A stretch of DNA of 64,000 nt from Rhodobacterales bacterium HKCCE3408 (GTDB lineage Bacteria > Pseudomonadota > Alphaproteobacteria > Rhodobacterales > Rhodobacteraceae). Shown one piece after another: positions 11,154 through 19,782 of this stretch; within the stretch, counting starts at the first letter, position 1, and each line of letters begins with the position of its first letter. The notes under the pieces are model-generated. The model saw nothing but the letters and a program-made list of their open reading frames with translations, was not told where the DNA came from and searched no databases. A program made the position numbers and the translations under genes. The DNA lies in assembly GCA_015689705.1 (NCBI GenBank), contig WVSN01000007.1, positions 50,001 to 114,000 of the forward strand. Reading direction: 5' to 3'.

Positions 11154-11954
11154 ATGAGGCGCTTCATTCCATTCATGTCCGGCGATCCATTGGTCGCCGT
11201 CATCCGGCTTAATGGCATCATAGCCTCGGGTTCGCGCGGCGGACGGCTGAGCGACGACAGCACTTCGGCGCTGATCGAGCGCGCGTTCAAGCGGGGCAAG
11301 CCCGCAGCCGTCGCTCTGGCGATCAATTCGCCGGGCGGCTCGCCGGTGCAGAGCTCGCTCATCGCGTCGCGCATCCGGCGGCTGGCCGAGGAGAAATCGG
11401 TTCCCGTCCACGCCTTCGTCGAGGATGTCGCGGCGTCGGGCGGCTACTGGCTCGCCTGTGCGGCCGATCACATCTGGGCAGACGACAGCTCGATCCTCGG
11501 GTCGATCGGCGTCATTTCGGCGAGTTTCGGTTTCCACGAGTTTATCGCCCGCTACGGGATCGAGCGCCGCGTGCACACGGCAGGTGAGGACAAATCGATC
11601 CTCGACCCGTTCCGGCCCGAACGCGAAGAAGACGTCGCGCGGCTCAAGGCGATCCAGGCCGAGATCCACGAAAGGTTCATCGCCCATGTCCGCGCCCGCC
11701 GGGGCACGCGCCTGACCGAAGAGCGCGACCTGTTCACAGGTGAGTTCTGGACCGGACGCAAGTCCGTCGAACTGGGCCTCGCCGACGGGATCGCGCATCT
11801 GAAGCCGAAGATGATGGAGGTCTACGGACCGAAGGCACGGTTCGCGGTCTACGGCCCGCGCCGCGGCCTCTTCGCCCGGCTCGGCGCGCAAATGCTCGGC
11901 GCGGCCGTCTCGGCGGCCGACGACCGGGCGCACTGGGCGCGCTACGGGCTCTGA
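11154..11954 (+). CDS. S49 family serine peptidase (SohB/half-size SppA type)
   Basis: A 266-residue peptidase with one S49 domain and no clear membrane anchor. The nucleophile stretch is VEDVAASGGYWLACAAD (Ser in ASGGY), and the general base is probably the Lys in HTAGEDKSILDPF. Together they form the Ser-Lys dyad of SohB and half-size SppA enzymes, which degrade signal-peptide fragments or membrane-associated substrates. Start: the ATG at 11154 is preferred; a TTG at 11118 in frame would add 12 residues, and neither has a strong ribosome site. It heads a coupled group with the zinc-ribbon protein, exchanger and SDR. Confidence 0.85.
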   Translation: MRRFIPFMSGDPLVAVIRLNGIIASGSRGGRLSDDSTSALIERAFKRGKPAAVALAINSPGGSPVQSSLIASRIRRLAEEKSVPVHAFVEDVAASGGYWLACAADHIWADDSSILGSIGVISASFGFHEFIARYGIERRVHTAGEDKSILDPFRPEREEDVARLKAIQAEIHERFIAHVRARRGTRLTEERDLFTGEFWTGRKSVELGLADGIAHLKPKMMEVYGPKARFAVYGPRRGLFARLGAQMLGAAVSAADDRAHWARYGL

Positions 11955-11955
11955 C

Positions 11956-12141
11956 ATGATCAAGGTCGTCATGCTCTTCCTCATCGGCATGGCGCTGCTC
12001 GCCATGTTCGGCCGGTTGCGCTTTCCGAAGATCGGGGGGCGGCAGGACCGCGCTTTGCCGAAACCGAGGCGTTGCCCGAACTGCGGCCGCTACAATCTTC
12101 GGGGCGGACGCTGCAGCGACTGTGACGCGGGCGCCGAATGA
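11956..12141 (+). CDS. Small membrane protein with a C-terminal zinc ribbon
   Basis: 61 residues. One hydrophobic segment (about 3-18) is followed by a basic linker and a four-Cys ribbon: CPNC at 40-43 and CSDC at 53-56. The start is one base after the S49 stop codon, and its stop overlaps the exchanger start as ATGA, so it is translated with its neighbours. I do not recognise a named family. A membrane-tethered ribbon next to a protease could act in protein interaction, but that is inference. Confidence 0.75.
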   Translation: MIKVVMLFLIGMALLAMFGRLRFPKIGGRQDRALPKPRRCPNCGRYNLRGGRCSDCDAGAE

Positions 12142-13100
12142 CGGCCCACTTTCTTTACGCCGGTCTCGGACTGCTGATCCTGCTTCTTGCGGGTGACGTG
12201 CTGGTGCGCGGCGCGGTGAACCTGAGCCTCCGGCTGGGCATCCCGGCACTGATCGTGAGCCTGACCGTCGTCGCTTTCGGCACGTCGGCGCCGGAACTTC
12301 TGATCTCGGTCCGTGCGGTCCTCGAAGGCTTTCCGGGACTGGCACTGGGGAACGTTGTCGGGTCGAACACGGCGAACGTGCTTCTCGTGCTCGGCATACC
12401 TGCGATCATCTCCTGCATCTACCCACCCGAATCCGACACGCGCCGGTCGTACCTGTTCATGATGGCGGCGAGCTTTCTGTTCGTGGGCTTGGCGATGACC
12501 GGGATCATCGCGTTCTGGCAGGGACTCATCCTGATCGCGGCGCTGGCTTTCATTCTCTTCGACCAGGGGCGCGAGGCGATGAGCCACGCCGCCGACAACG
12601 CCGCCGAAGAAACGCTGGAAGAGGCCGACCCGGAAATGCCGTGGTGGAAGATCGCGCTTTTCGTCGGGCTCGGGCTGATCGGCCTTCCGGTCGGCGCGGA
12701 TCTTCTCGTCGACAGCTCGATCGTCATCGCCCGGACGTTCGGCGTGTCGGAGACCGCGATCGGCCTGACACTCGTTGCGGTCGGGACCTCGCTGCCCGAG
12801 CTTGCCACGACGGTCATGGCCGCGATCCGCCGCCATTCCGAAGTGGCCATCGGAAACGTCATCGGGTCGAACATCTTCAACCTGCTGGCGATCATCGGGA
12901 TCACCGCGATCATCGGTCCGATCCCGGTCGATCCGAATTTCCTTACGTTCGATCTCTGGGTGATGCTGGCCGCTTCGGCGATCCTCGGGCCGTTCGTCTT
13001 TCTGCGCTGGCGCATGGGCCGCCGGGTCGGACTTGCCCTGACGGCGCTTTACGCAATCTATGTCTGGATGATCCTTCATTCTGGAACGGTGGTGGCATGA
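12138..13100 (+). CDS. CaCA-family calcium/sodium antiporter (YrbG-like)
   Basis: A 320-residue inner-membrane exchanger with about ten membrane segments in two inverted halves. Each half has the alpha-repeat signature: VVAFGTSAPELLISVRA with GNVVGSNTANVL in the first, and LVAVGTSLPELATTVMA with GNVIGSNIFNLL in the second. The Glu of each PEL motif binds cation. An acidic central loop (ADNAAEETLEEADPE) joins the halves. It overlaps both neighbours by four bases. Confidence 0.93.
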   Translation: MTAHFLYAGLGLLILLLAGDVLVRGAVNLSLRLGIPALIVSLTVVAFGTSAPELLISVRAVLEGFPGLALGNVVGSNTANVLLVLGIPAIISCIYPPESDTRRSYLFMMAASFLFVGLAMTGIIAFWQGLILIAALAFILFDQGREAMSHAADNAAEETLEEADPEMPWWKIALFVGLGLIGLPVGADLLVDSSIVIARTFGVSETAIGLTLVAVGTSLPELATTVMAAIRRHSEVAIGNVIGSNIFNLLAIIGITAIIGPIPVDPNFLTFDLWVMLAASAILGPFVFLRWRMGRRVGLALTALYAIYVWMILHSGTVVA

Positions 13101-13879
13101 GCGGTGCGGCACTGGTCACAGGCGCGGGCGCGCGCCTCGGGCAGGCAATGGCGATCGCGCTGGCCGAGGCCGGGCTGGACGTGGCGATCCACTACGCGAG
13201 TTCGTCGGACGGCGCGGAGGAGACTGCCGACGCGGTCCGCGCGCATGGTCGCAAGGCCGCGACCCTGCAAGCCGACCTGCTGGTCGAGGAGGACATGCAC
13301 GATCTGGTTCCGCGTGCCGCCGAGGCGCTGGGTCAGCCGCTGACCGTTCTCGTGAACAACGCCTCGATTTTCGAATACGACGATATCGAAAGCGCGACGA
13401 AGGAAAGCTGGGATCGGCATATCGGGTCGAACCTGCGCGCGCCCTTCGTCCTGACGCAGGCTTTCGCGCGGCAGGTGCCTGATCCGGTCGCCGACGACAG
13501 GGGCGAGGCGCGGTCGCAGGCGCTCGTGGTCAACATGCTGGACCAGCGCATCCGCAAGCTGACGCCCGACTTCATGACCTACACGATCGCCAAGATGGGT
13601 CTCTGGGCCTTCACGCAGACGGCCGCCCGCGCGCTGGCGCCGAAAGTCCGCGTCAACGGCATCGGGCCGGGCCCAACCCTGATCGGCGCGCACCAGTCCG
13701 AGGACCATTTCGCCCGGCAGCGCGCGGCGATGCCGCTGGACCGCGGGTCCAACCCTGAAGACATCACCGGGGCGCTGATCTATCTGCTGAAGGCCCCCTC
13801 GGTCACCGGGCAGGTGATCCTGACGGATGCCGGTCAGCACATCATCTGGCGGTCTGCGGACCTGGTCGGCAAGGATTGA
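13097..13879 (+). CDS. SDR oxidoreductase of the pteridine-reductase type (PTR1/FolM-like)
   Basis: 260 residues. A Rossmann start TGAGARLGQAMA, cofactor-binding VNNAS, and the catalytic YTIAK are present. In place of the usual catalytic Ser the sequence reads VNMLDQR: an Asp sits where trypanosomatid PTR1 uses Asp181. PTR1 and FolM reduce pterins or dihydrofolate with NADPH, so a role in pterin or folate reduction is plausible. The ATG at 13097 overlaps the exchanger stop; upstream extension of the frame into that gene is not real. It ends before a 305-bp intergenic gap. Confidence 0.75.
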   Translation: MSGAALVTGAGARLGQAMAIALAEAGLDVAIHYASSSDGAEETADAVRAHGRKAATLQADLLVEEDMHDLVPRAAEALGQPLTVLVNNASIFEYDDIESATKESWDRHIGSNLRAPFVLTQAFARQVPDPVADDRGEARSQALVVNMLDQRIRKLTPDFMTYTIAKMGLWAFTQTAARALAPKVRVNGIGPGPTLIGAHQSEDHFARQRAAMPLDRGSNPEDITGALIYLLKAPSVTGQVILTDAGQHIIWRSADLVGKD

Positions 13880-14184
13880 ACGATTCGTCCCCACGCCAAG
13901 CGCCGAGCCGGACTTGTCCACCGGTAAAACGCATGTAACAGGCACGTAACCACGTGATGACGCAGCGACCGAAACGGCGGCAATGTAAGAAAAAAGCGTT
14001 TTAGAACAACGCCGTAAAAAGCTGCTCAAAAGTTAATCAAACCGAAGAACTGGTGAGAAAATAACGAAAATTTCTGGACCGCGCAGGATTATCCGCAGGC
14101 TTGTCCACAGGAATGGTGGACTCCTTAACGGTTGAACTGCGCCTCCGCCCGTTGCAGCCGAATGGGAATCGCAGGACATCCCGA
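13880..14184. other. AT-rich intergenic region before uvrC
   Basis: 305 bases without a gene. The middle (about 13980-14080) is much richer in A and T than the surroundings, with several A-runs. Three 9-mers close to the DnaA-box consensus TTATCCACA occur: TTGTCCACC at 13914, TTATCCGCA at 14089 and TTGTCCACA at 14101. I see no tRNA, terminator with a T-run, or small ORF with a ribosome site. It must hold the uvrC promoter. Confidence 0.6.
14089..14109 (+). promoter_or_regulatory. Pair of DnaA-box-like 9-mers upstream of uvrC
   Basis: TTATCCGCA and TTGTCCACA, each one base from TTATCCACA, lie in the same orientation three bases apart. They follow an AT-rich tract and lie about 75 bases upstream of the chosen uvrC start. 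DnaA control of uvrC transcription is one reading. A replication origin is another, but the rrn operon at 1-2861 is read toward this point, which argues against it. Confidence 0.35.
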
Positions 14185-16053
14185 ATGAGCCGATTCGAAA
14201 CCGATACGCCACTGACCGGCCATGCGCTGATCCAGTCCTACCTGGGCAGTCTGACCAATGCGCCGGGTGTCTACCGGATGCTCGATCAGCAGTCGCGTGT
14301 TCTGTATGTCGGCAAGGCCCGGAGCCTGCGCCGCCGCGTGTCGTCCTACGCTAAGCCGACCGGTCATAGCCCGCGGATCGAGCGGATGATCCGCGAGACG
14401 GCGTCGATGATGTTCCTGACGACCCGGACGGAGACAGAAGCGCTCCTGCTGGAACAGAACCTCATCAAGCAGCTGAAGCCGCGCTACAACGTTCTGCTGC
14501 GGGACGACAAATCCTTCCCCAACATCCTCGTGTCGGCCGAGCACCGCTTCCCGCAGATCAAGAAGCATCGCGGCGCGAAGAAGGAGAAGGGCGGATATTA
14601 CGGCCCGTTCGCGAGCGCGGGCGCCGTAAACCGGACGCTGAACCAGTTGCAGAAGGTGTTCCTGCTCCGCAATTGCTCCGACGCGACCTTCGAAAGTCGG
14701 ACGCGGCCCTGCCTGCTCTACCAGATAAAGCGCTGCAGCGCGCCCTGCGTCGGTTACATCTCCGAAGAGGATTACCGCGGCGCGGTGCGTGACGCGGAGA
14801 AATTCCTGAAAGGTGAGACGACTGGCATCCAGGAGGCGCTGGCCGCCGACATGTCCGCTGCCTCGGAGGCGATGGAGTTCGAACGGGCGGCGGCACTGCG
14901 CGACCGGATCCGAGCCCTGACGAATGTGCAGTCGAGCCAGGGGATCAACCCACGCGGCGTGACAGAGGCCGATGTCATCGCGCTCCACATGGAGGGCGGT
15001 CAGGCCTGTGTGCAGGTCTTCTTCATCCGGGCGAACCAGAACTGGGGCAACCGCGACTTCTATCCCCGCACCGGCGGGGCCGAGAGTGAGGCCGAGGTGC
15101 TTGAGGCCTTCCTCGGCCAGTTCTACGATCAGAAGGAGCCGCCGCGGCAGATCCTTCTGAGCCACCCGATCGAGGATGCCGACCTGATGGCCGAGGCGCT
15201 GTCGGACAAGCGCGGCCGCAAGGTCGAGCTTCTCGTGCCGCAACGGGGCGAGAAGGCGGAGCTTGTCTCGGGCGCCTCGCGCAATGCGCGCGAAAGCCTC
15301 GCCCGCCGCATGGCCGAAAGCGCCACACAGGCGCGGCTGTTGGACGGACTTGCAGACGCGTTCGGGCTTGATGGCGCGCCACGCCGGATCGAAGTCTACG
15401 ACAACTCTCACATCATGGGGACGAACGCCGTCGGCGCGATGATCGTCGCCGGACCTGAAGGTTTCGAGAAGAGCCAGTACCGGAAGTTCAACATCAAGGG
15501 TGACGACCTCACGCCGGGCGACGATTTCGGAATGATGAAGGAAGTGCTGACCCGGCGCTTCCAGAGGCTCCTGAAAGAGGATCCGGACCGCGAGTCCAAT
15601 GCCTGGCCCGATCTTTTGCTGATCGATGGCGGTGCCGGGCAGGTGTCGGCGGTCGAGGAGATCATGGAGGATCTCGGGATCGAGGACGTGCCGTTCATCG
15701 GCGTCGCCAAGGGCATCGACCGGGATGCCGGCAAGGAGGAGTTTCACCGCCCCGGAAAGACAGCGTTCGCGCTGAAACGGAACGATCCGGTGCTCTATTT
15801 CATCCAGCGCCTGCGGGACGAGGCCCACCGGTTCGCTATCGGCGCCCATCGTCAGAAGCGGGCGAAGGCGGTCGGGGCGACGCCGCTTGACGATGTGCCG
15901 GGCGTCGGTGCCGCGCGGAAGCGCGCGCTGCTGAGCCATTTCGGATCGGCGAAGGCCGTGGCGCGCGCCGGGCTGGCCGATCTGAAGGCCGTCGACGGAA
16001 TTTCGGACGCGATGGCCGAACAAATCTACGACTTCTTCCACGAGCGGACGTGA
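14185..16053 (+). CDS. uvrC: Excinuclease ABC subunit C
   Basis: 622-residue nucleotide-excision repair nuclease that cuts on both sides of a UvrAB-marked lesion. The N-terminal GIY-YIG domain begins [20 protein letters not shown] (about 27-46). A Cys-rich linker ([20 protein letters not shown]) and a UVR motif follow. The RNase H-like domain contains [17 protein letters not shown] and LLIDGGAGQ, and a helix-hairpin-helix pair ([32 protein letters not shown]) ends the protein. The ATG at 14185 matches the family start; an in-frame start at 14101 would add 28 unconserved residues inside the regulatory gap. It heads uvrC-pgsA-moaD-moaE. Confidence 0.97.
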   Translation: MSRFETDTPLTGHALIQSYLGSLTNAPGVYRMLDQQSRVLYVGKARSLRRRVSSYAKPTGHSPRIERMIRETASMMFLTTRTETEALLLEQNLIKQLKPRYNVLLRDDKSFPNILVSAEHRFPQIKKHRGAKKEKGGYYGPFASAGAVNRTLNQLQKVFLLRNCSDATFESRTRPCLLYQIKRCSAPCVGYISEEDYRGAVRDAEKFLKGETTGIQEALAADMSAASEAMEFERAAALRDRIRALTNVQSSQGINPRGVTEADVIALHMEGGQACVQVFFIRANQNWGNRDFYPRTGGAESEAEVLEAFLGQFYDQKEPPRQILLSHPIEDADLMAEALSDKRGRKVELLVPQRGEKAELVSGASRNARESLARRMAESATQARLLDGLADAFGLDGAPRRIEVYDNSHIMGTNAVGAMIVAGPEGFEKSQYRKFNIKGDDLTPGDDFGMMKEVLTRRFQRLLKEDPDRESNAWPDLLLIDGGAGQVSAVEEIMEDLGIEDVPFIGVAKGIDRDAGKEEFHRPGKTAFALKRNDPVLYFIQRLRDEAHRFAIGAHRQKRAKAVGATPLDDVPGVGAARKRALLSHFGSAKAVARAGLADLKAVDGISDAMAEQIYDFFHERT

Positions 16054-16109
16054 GCCGAACGCAGCCTTGCGGGGCTTTCGCGCCCGGGGCGGGTGAGATA
16101 CCAAGCAGC

Positions 16110-16781
16110 ATGCGCTGGACGATCCCGAATATTCTGACCATCGGTCGTCTTCTGGCGGCGCCGGGGCTCGTCGTGGCCTTCGTGGTCTTTGCCCGTCCCT
16201 GGGCCGACTGGCTGGCCGTGATCCTGTTCGTCAGTGCCGCTGCGACCGACTGGATCGACGGGCGTCTCGCGCGGGCCTGGGGGCAGGAGAGCAAGTTCGG
16301 CGCCATGCTCGACCCGATCGCCGACAAGGTCATGGTGGTGACCGCGCTGGCCGTGCTGATGGCGCTTTATGGTCTTCTGCTGTGGATCGCGGTGCCCGTG
16401 GCGGCGATCCTGTTCCGGGAAGTCTTCGTCTCCGGCCTGCGCGAATATCTTGGCGCCGCGGCGGGGACGCTGAAGGTCACACCGCTGGCGAAATGGAAGA
16501 CCACGGTACAGATGGTCGCCATCGCGGTGCTGTTCGCCTATCCGCTGTTCTTCCACTATTTCGGCATGTGGACGCAGGGCATGTCGGCCGAGATCGTTGC
16601 GGACGTCCTGGCCGGGGAGATACCGGACGAACTGGGGCTGAGGCTGGTCTATCGCGGGCTGATGCTGACCCACTACGCCGGGCCGATCTTCCTGTGGGTC
16701 GCGGCCGGACTGACGCTTCTGACCGGGGCCGACTATCTGCGCAAGGCCATGCCGCATCTGAGGGACGCACCCCATGCTTGA
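16110..16781 (+). CDS. pgsA: CDP-diacylglycerol--glycerol-3-phosphate 3-phosphatidyltransferase
   Basis: A 223-residue membrane enzyme that makes phosphatidylglycerol phosphate from CDP-diacylglycerol and glycerol-3-phosphate, the committed step to PG and cardiolipin. It carries the CDP-alcohol motif DGRLAR, Gly, Asp, Asp in DWIDGRLARAWGQESKFGAM then LDPIADK (about 50-77). It starts MRWTIPNILTIGRL, as is usual for PgsA; the frame is open to 16050 but the extra 20 residues look non-coding. Its end overlaps moaD by eight bases. Confidence 0.93.
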   Translation: MRWTIPNILTIGRLLAAPGLVVAFVVFARPWADWLAVILFVSAAATDWIDGRLARAWGQESKFGAMLDPIADKVMVVTALAVLMALYGLLLWIAVPVAAILFREVFVSGLREYLGAAAGTLKVTPLAKWKTTVQMVAIAVLFAYPLFFHYFGMWTQGMSAEIVADVLAGEIPDELGLRLVYRGLMLTHYAGPIFLWVAAGLTLLTGADYLRKAMPHLRDAPHA

Positions 16782-17022
16782 CCTTCGATACTTCGCCTGG
16801 GTCCGTGAACGGCTCGGCACTGCGTCCGAGCGGATCGAGACCGAGGCCGCCACCGTCGCCGACCTGATCGAGGAGCTTCGAGCGATCGACGAAGCTCATG
16901 CCTTCGTCTTTGCCGACCTTGGCGGTATCCGCGCCGCGGTGGACCAGGAGCTGGTCGGCTTCGACGCGAGCCTCGACGGCGCGCGCGAGGTCGCCTTTTT
17001 CCCGCCGATGACCGGAGGCTGA
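16774..17022 (+). CDS. moaD: Molybdopterin synthase small subunit MoaD
   Basis: An 82-residue ubiquitin-fold protein ending in Gly-Gly (FFPPMTGG), the tail that is thiocarboxylated and inserted into MoaE to supply sulfur for molybdopterin. It overlaps pgsA by eight bases and is followed directly by moaE, with no gap between stop and start. Confidence 0.93.
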   Translation: MLDLRYFAWVRERLGTASERIETEAATVADLIEELRAIDEAHAFVFADLGGIRAAVDQELVGFDASLDGAREVAFFPPMTGG

Positions 17023-17463
17023 ATGTCGGTTCGCGTCGGAGAGGCGGCATTCGATCCCGGCGCGGAGCTGAACGCTTTCACAGCCGCGGTCGCCGGAGCC
17101 GGCGCCGTCGTCAGCTTCTCGGGCATCGTCCGCGATCTTCAGGGCGACCTCGAGGCCATGGAGATCGAACACTACCCCGGCATGACCGAGAGCGCGCTGC
17201 AAGCGATCCGGGATGAAGCGATGACGCGCTTTTCGCTGACGGACGCGATGATCCTGCACCGGCACGGGCGGCTCGAACCCGGGGCGCCGATCATGATGGT
17301 CGCGACCGCGGCGCCGCATCGCGCGGACGCGTTTGCCGCAGCCGAATTCCTGATGGATTACCTGAAATCCCGCGCGCCGTTCTGGAAGAAGGAGGTCCGG
17401 GCCGGACGGGCCGACTGGGTCGCTGCGCGGGACGAGGACGAGGACGCGCTGAAGCGCTGGTGA
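17023..17463 (+). CDS. moaE: Molybdopterin synthase catalytic subunit MoaE
   Basis: A 146-residue catalytic subunit converting cyclic pyranopterin monophosphate to molybdopterin with MoaD thiocarboxylate. Conserved stretches include SFSGIVRD, LEIEHY-like MEIEHYPGM, HRHGRLEPG, and the C-terminal KSRAPFWKKE with the active-site Lys residues. It starts immediately after the moaD stop. With modABC at 8.6-11 kb and moaB at 30 kb, it shows an active molybdenum-cofactor pathway. Confidence 0.95.
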   Translation: MSVRVGEAAFDPGAELNAFTAAVAGAGAVVSFSGIVRDLQGDLEAMEIEHYPGMTESALQAIRDEAMTRFSLTDAMILHRHGRLEPGAPIMMVATAAPHRADAFAAAEFLMDYLKSRAPFWKKEVRAGRADWVAARDEDEDALKRW

Positions 17464-17466
17464 AAC

Positions 17467-17802
17467 CTAGCTCGCGCCCTGGTTCTGGCGCTCGATATAC
17501 GCGCGCAGTTCGTCCGCCTCGTGGCGCGCCTCGCGCAGACCCTCCATAGCGGCGCGCAATTCGGCCTCGGTCTGCGTCAGCTGGTTGGTCAGCTCGGACT
17601 CGCGTTCCTGAAGGTAGCCGACCGCTGTGTCGCGCGCCTCCTCGGCCTCGTGCAGGGCGCGCGCCATCTCGTCCATCTCGGTCATGTCTTCGGGGCTGGA
17701 GACACGGCTGAAACGGAACACGAGCCAGTGCATGAACCATCCGAGGCAGAAGGCCACGAACAGGATGATCGCGATCGCGAAAACGAACTCGGTTCTGTTC
17801 AC
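17467..17802 (-). CDS. Small membrane protein with a long coiled coil
   Basis: 111 residues. An N-terminal membrane helix (about 6-30) is followed by an almost uninterrupted charged helix (about 38-105) rich in Glu, Arg and Ala with heptad-like spacing. No named family is recognised. It overlaps the OmpA-domain gene upstream by four bases, so the two are co-translated and may work together in the cell envelope. It converges with moaE, three bases away. Confidence 0.7.
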   Translation of the reverse strand: MNRTEFVFAIAIILFVAFCLGWFMHWLVFRFSRVSSPEDMTEMDEMARALHEAEEARDTAVGYLQERESELTNQLTQTEAELRAAMEGLREARHEADELRAYIERQNQGAS

Positions 17803-19721
17803 TCGCTCTCCTCATCGGCCGGTCGATCGGGCCGGGGCGTCGGCTGCGGCATGTCCGCCGGGGGCGACAGGTCGTCGCCCTCTTCGGAAACTTCGCTAGC
17901 CGCCTCGTCAGGGTCGATCAACCTGAATTCGATGCGGCGGTTGGTCTCGCGCCCGTCTTCGGTGTCGTTGTCGGCGATCGGCTGGCTTTCACCATAGCCG
18001 CGCGCGGTCAGGTTCCCGATCAGGATGTTGCGCGCCATCAGGCCGTTCAGGACGGCATCGGCGCGCGACTGGCTGAGACGCAGGTTCATCGACTCTCGCC
18101 CCTGCGAGTCAGTGTGGCCACCGATTTCCATGGCGGCATGCCTGCAATCGGGCAGAACCTCGGCGATGCGGTCGAGCACCGCCCCGGCCTCCTCGTTGAT
18201 CTCGACCGAGCCCGGATCGAAGGTGATCTTCGTCTCGTCGAGGATCGCGTTGATCCGCTCGACGCATTCCTCCGGCTCGGGGATGGCGGCCGCCGGATCG
18301 AGGGCCTCGACATAGTCCACGTCGATCTCGAAATTGGCCGAGTCTCCGAGCTGTTGCGACAGCAGGCGCGAAATGTCGGACACTGCGCTGAGGCTGCCGG
18401 TCTGCCCGGATACGGTGACGATGTCGGGTTCGATCCGGACGCTGCCGGAATTCAGGCGCGACAGCGCATCGAGACCGGCGAGGACGCGAACCGGCCACCC
18501 GGTCGGCAGATCCTCGACCCGGCGGGTCGCCGGCCGGACGTTCTCGTTGCCGAAGCGGGCGCGCGCGAAGGACAGGACGGCGGCCTCGATCCGCTCGTCG
18601 GGCAGACGTCCACGCAGATCGAGCGTGCCATCCTCGGAGAGGGTCGCGGTGACGTTCGGCGGACCGGCAGGCTCGTTGTTTTCCGAGGCTTCCGGCAGAA
18701 CGGCGTGAAGCGAGAACACTTCGGGCAATGCCGCGTCGAGCTGCCCGGCGATGCGGTCGAAATCGTCGCGGTTGTACCCTTCGGCAGCGATCAGGGTGAT
18801 GTCGGCATCCGAGAACGTGACCGTCGCGGTGCCGAGTTCTGACACCGCCTCGAGCGCCAGTTGCACGGCTTCGGCCCATCTCGGAGAGGGCATGCCCAGC
18901 CCGATCTCGCACGAGCCCCGGCCGGACAGACCGGCCTCGCGCGCGGCGGCAAGGATGCGGTCGGCGGTGCGTTGCGTGTCGGCCGAGCAGGCTTCGAACC
19001 GGGCGGTATCGCCGGTGCGGACGAAGCGCAGGGTGAATGGGGTGATTACCGGACGCGGGGCGGAGATGTCGAGCACGACCTCGATCCCGTCGGGGGCCTG
19101 GGCCTCCAGTGTGGCGACGAAATCCGCCCGCTCCTCGGGGCTGTCGCTGACGGCCTCGACCAGGACGCTTGCCGCCGTAACCGAGACTTTCGAGCGCGGC
19201 AGGGTCCGCAGCGCGAGAAGGCCGAATTCGACTGCGTCGGCCCATGTCTCGGGCTCGGCGTAGGCCGCCGTCTCGATCATGTCGACGACTTCGGCCCCGC
19301 CGCTGAGGTCCGGCATGGCTTCAACGATGGCACCGCTGCCAGGGGACTCGGGCACAAGGCCGATGAGCGAGATCCCGTCCTCGTTCCGCAGCATCTCGAG
19401 CGCGTATTCCGGCGGAACGAAACTGTCAGGATCGGTGACGTCCAGCCGGTCGATGACCCGGTCGGCATCGACGATCGATCCGGCGAGGCTGACCACCCGG
19501 AAGCGCGTCGCCTCGTCCGGCGCCGTACCATCCAGCCGCACTTGCAGCCCGTCCGCCGTGACGGTGACCCAGTCCAGCCCCTGCTCGCGGAGTGCGAAAT
19601 CGACCGCCTCGACCGAGCGGTCCTCGATCTGCGTGGCTGCCAGCGTCGCGACACCGAAGGCAAGCACGGCGGCGGTGACGAACGCGCCCATCGCGGAGAT
19701 CGTATATCTGGCTGCGGTCAC
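17799..19721 (-). CDS. Membrane-anchored OmpA-domain protein with BON-like repeats
   Basis: 640 residues. A single N-terminal membrane segment (about 10-30) is followed by a long region of alternating short alpha/beta units resembling BON domains (for example VTVTADGLQVRLDGTAPDEA). The C-terminal OmpA domain (about 505-615) has the peptidoglycan-binding stretch EIGGHTDSQG and NRRIEFRLI. There is no beta-barrel, so it probably sits in the inner membrane and reaches the wall, somewhat like mycobacterial ArfA. The GTG start at 19721 has AAGGA upstream; a later in-frame ATG lies at 19691. It is coupled to the downstream coiled-coil gene. Confidence 0.8.
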   Translation of the reverse strand: MTAARYTISAMGAFVTAAVLAFGVATLAATQIEDRSVEAVDFALREQGLDWVTVTADGLQVRLDGTAPDEATRFRVVSLAGSIVDADRVIDRLDVTDPDSFVPPEYALEMLRNEDGISLIGLVPESPGSGAIVEAMPDLSGGAEVVDMIETAAYAEPETWADAVEFGLLALRTLPRSKVSVTAASVLVEAVSDSPEERADFVATLEAQAPDGIEVVLDISAPRPVITPFTLRFVRTGDTARFEACSADTQRTADRILAAAREAGLSGRGSCEIGLGMPSPRWAEAVQLALEAVSELGTATVTFSDADITLIAAEGYNRDDFDRIAGQLDAALPEVFSLHAVLPEASENNEPAGPPNVTATLSEDGTLDLRGRLPDERIEAAVLSFARARFGNENVRPATRRVEDLPTGWPVRVLAGLDALSRLNSGSVRIEPDIVTVSGQTGSLSAVSDISRLLSQQLGDSANFEIDVDYVEALDPAAAIPEPEECVERINAILDETKITFDPGSVEINEEAGAVLDRIAEVLPDCRHAAMEIGGHTDSQGRESMNLRLSQSRADAVLNGLMARNILIGNLTARGYGESQPIADNDTEDGRETNRRIEFRLIDPDEAASEVSEEGDDLSPPADMPQPTPRPDRPADEESE

Positions 19722-19782
19722 GTTGGTCCTTCGCGGCTGCCCCGGGCTGCGATGGCGTAAACCCTCCCCGCGCGGTTGTCCA

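Noticed and set aside
12641-13096. Upstream extension of the SDR frame
   Set aside because: It runs through the exchanger gene in another frame; the overlap start at 13097 is the natural start.
14041-14110. Chromosomal origin of replication
   Set aside because: The boxes and AT tract are suggestive, but no parAB, dnaA, gidA or hemE neighbours exist and the rrn operon points the wrong way. Kept only as a finding.
14125-16104. Long antisense frame across uvrC
   Set aside because: Same cause: the composition is typical of a shadow frame, and the sense strand is clearly uvrC.
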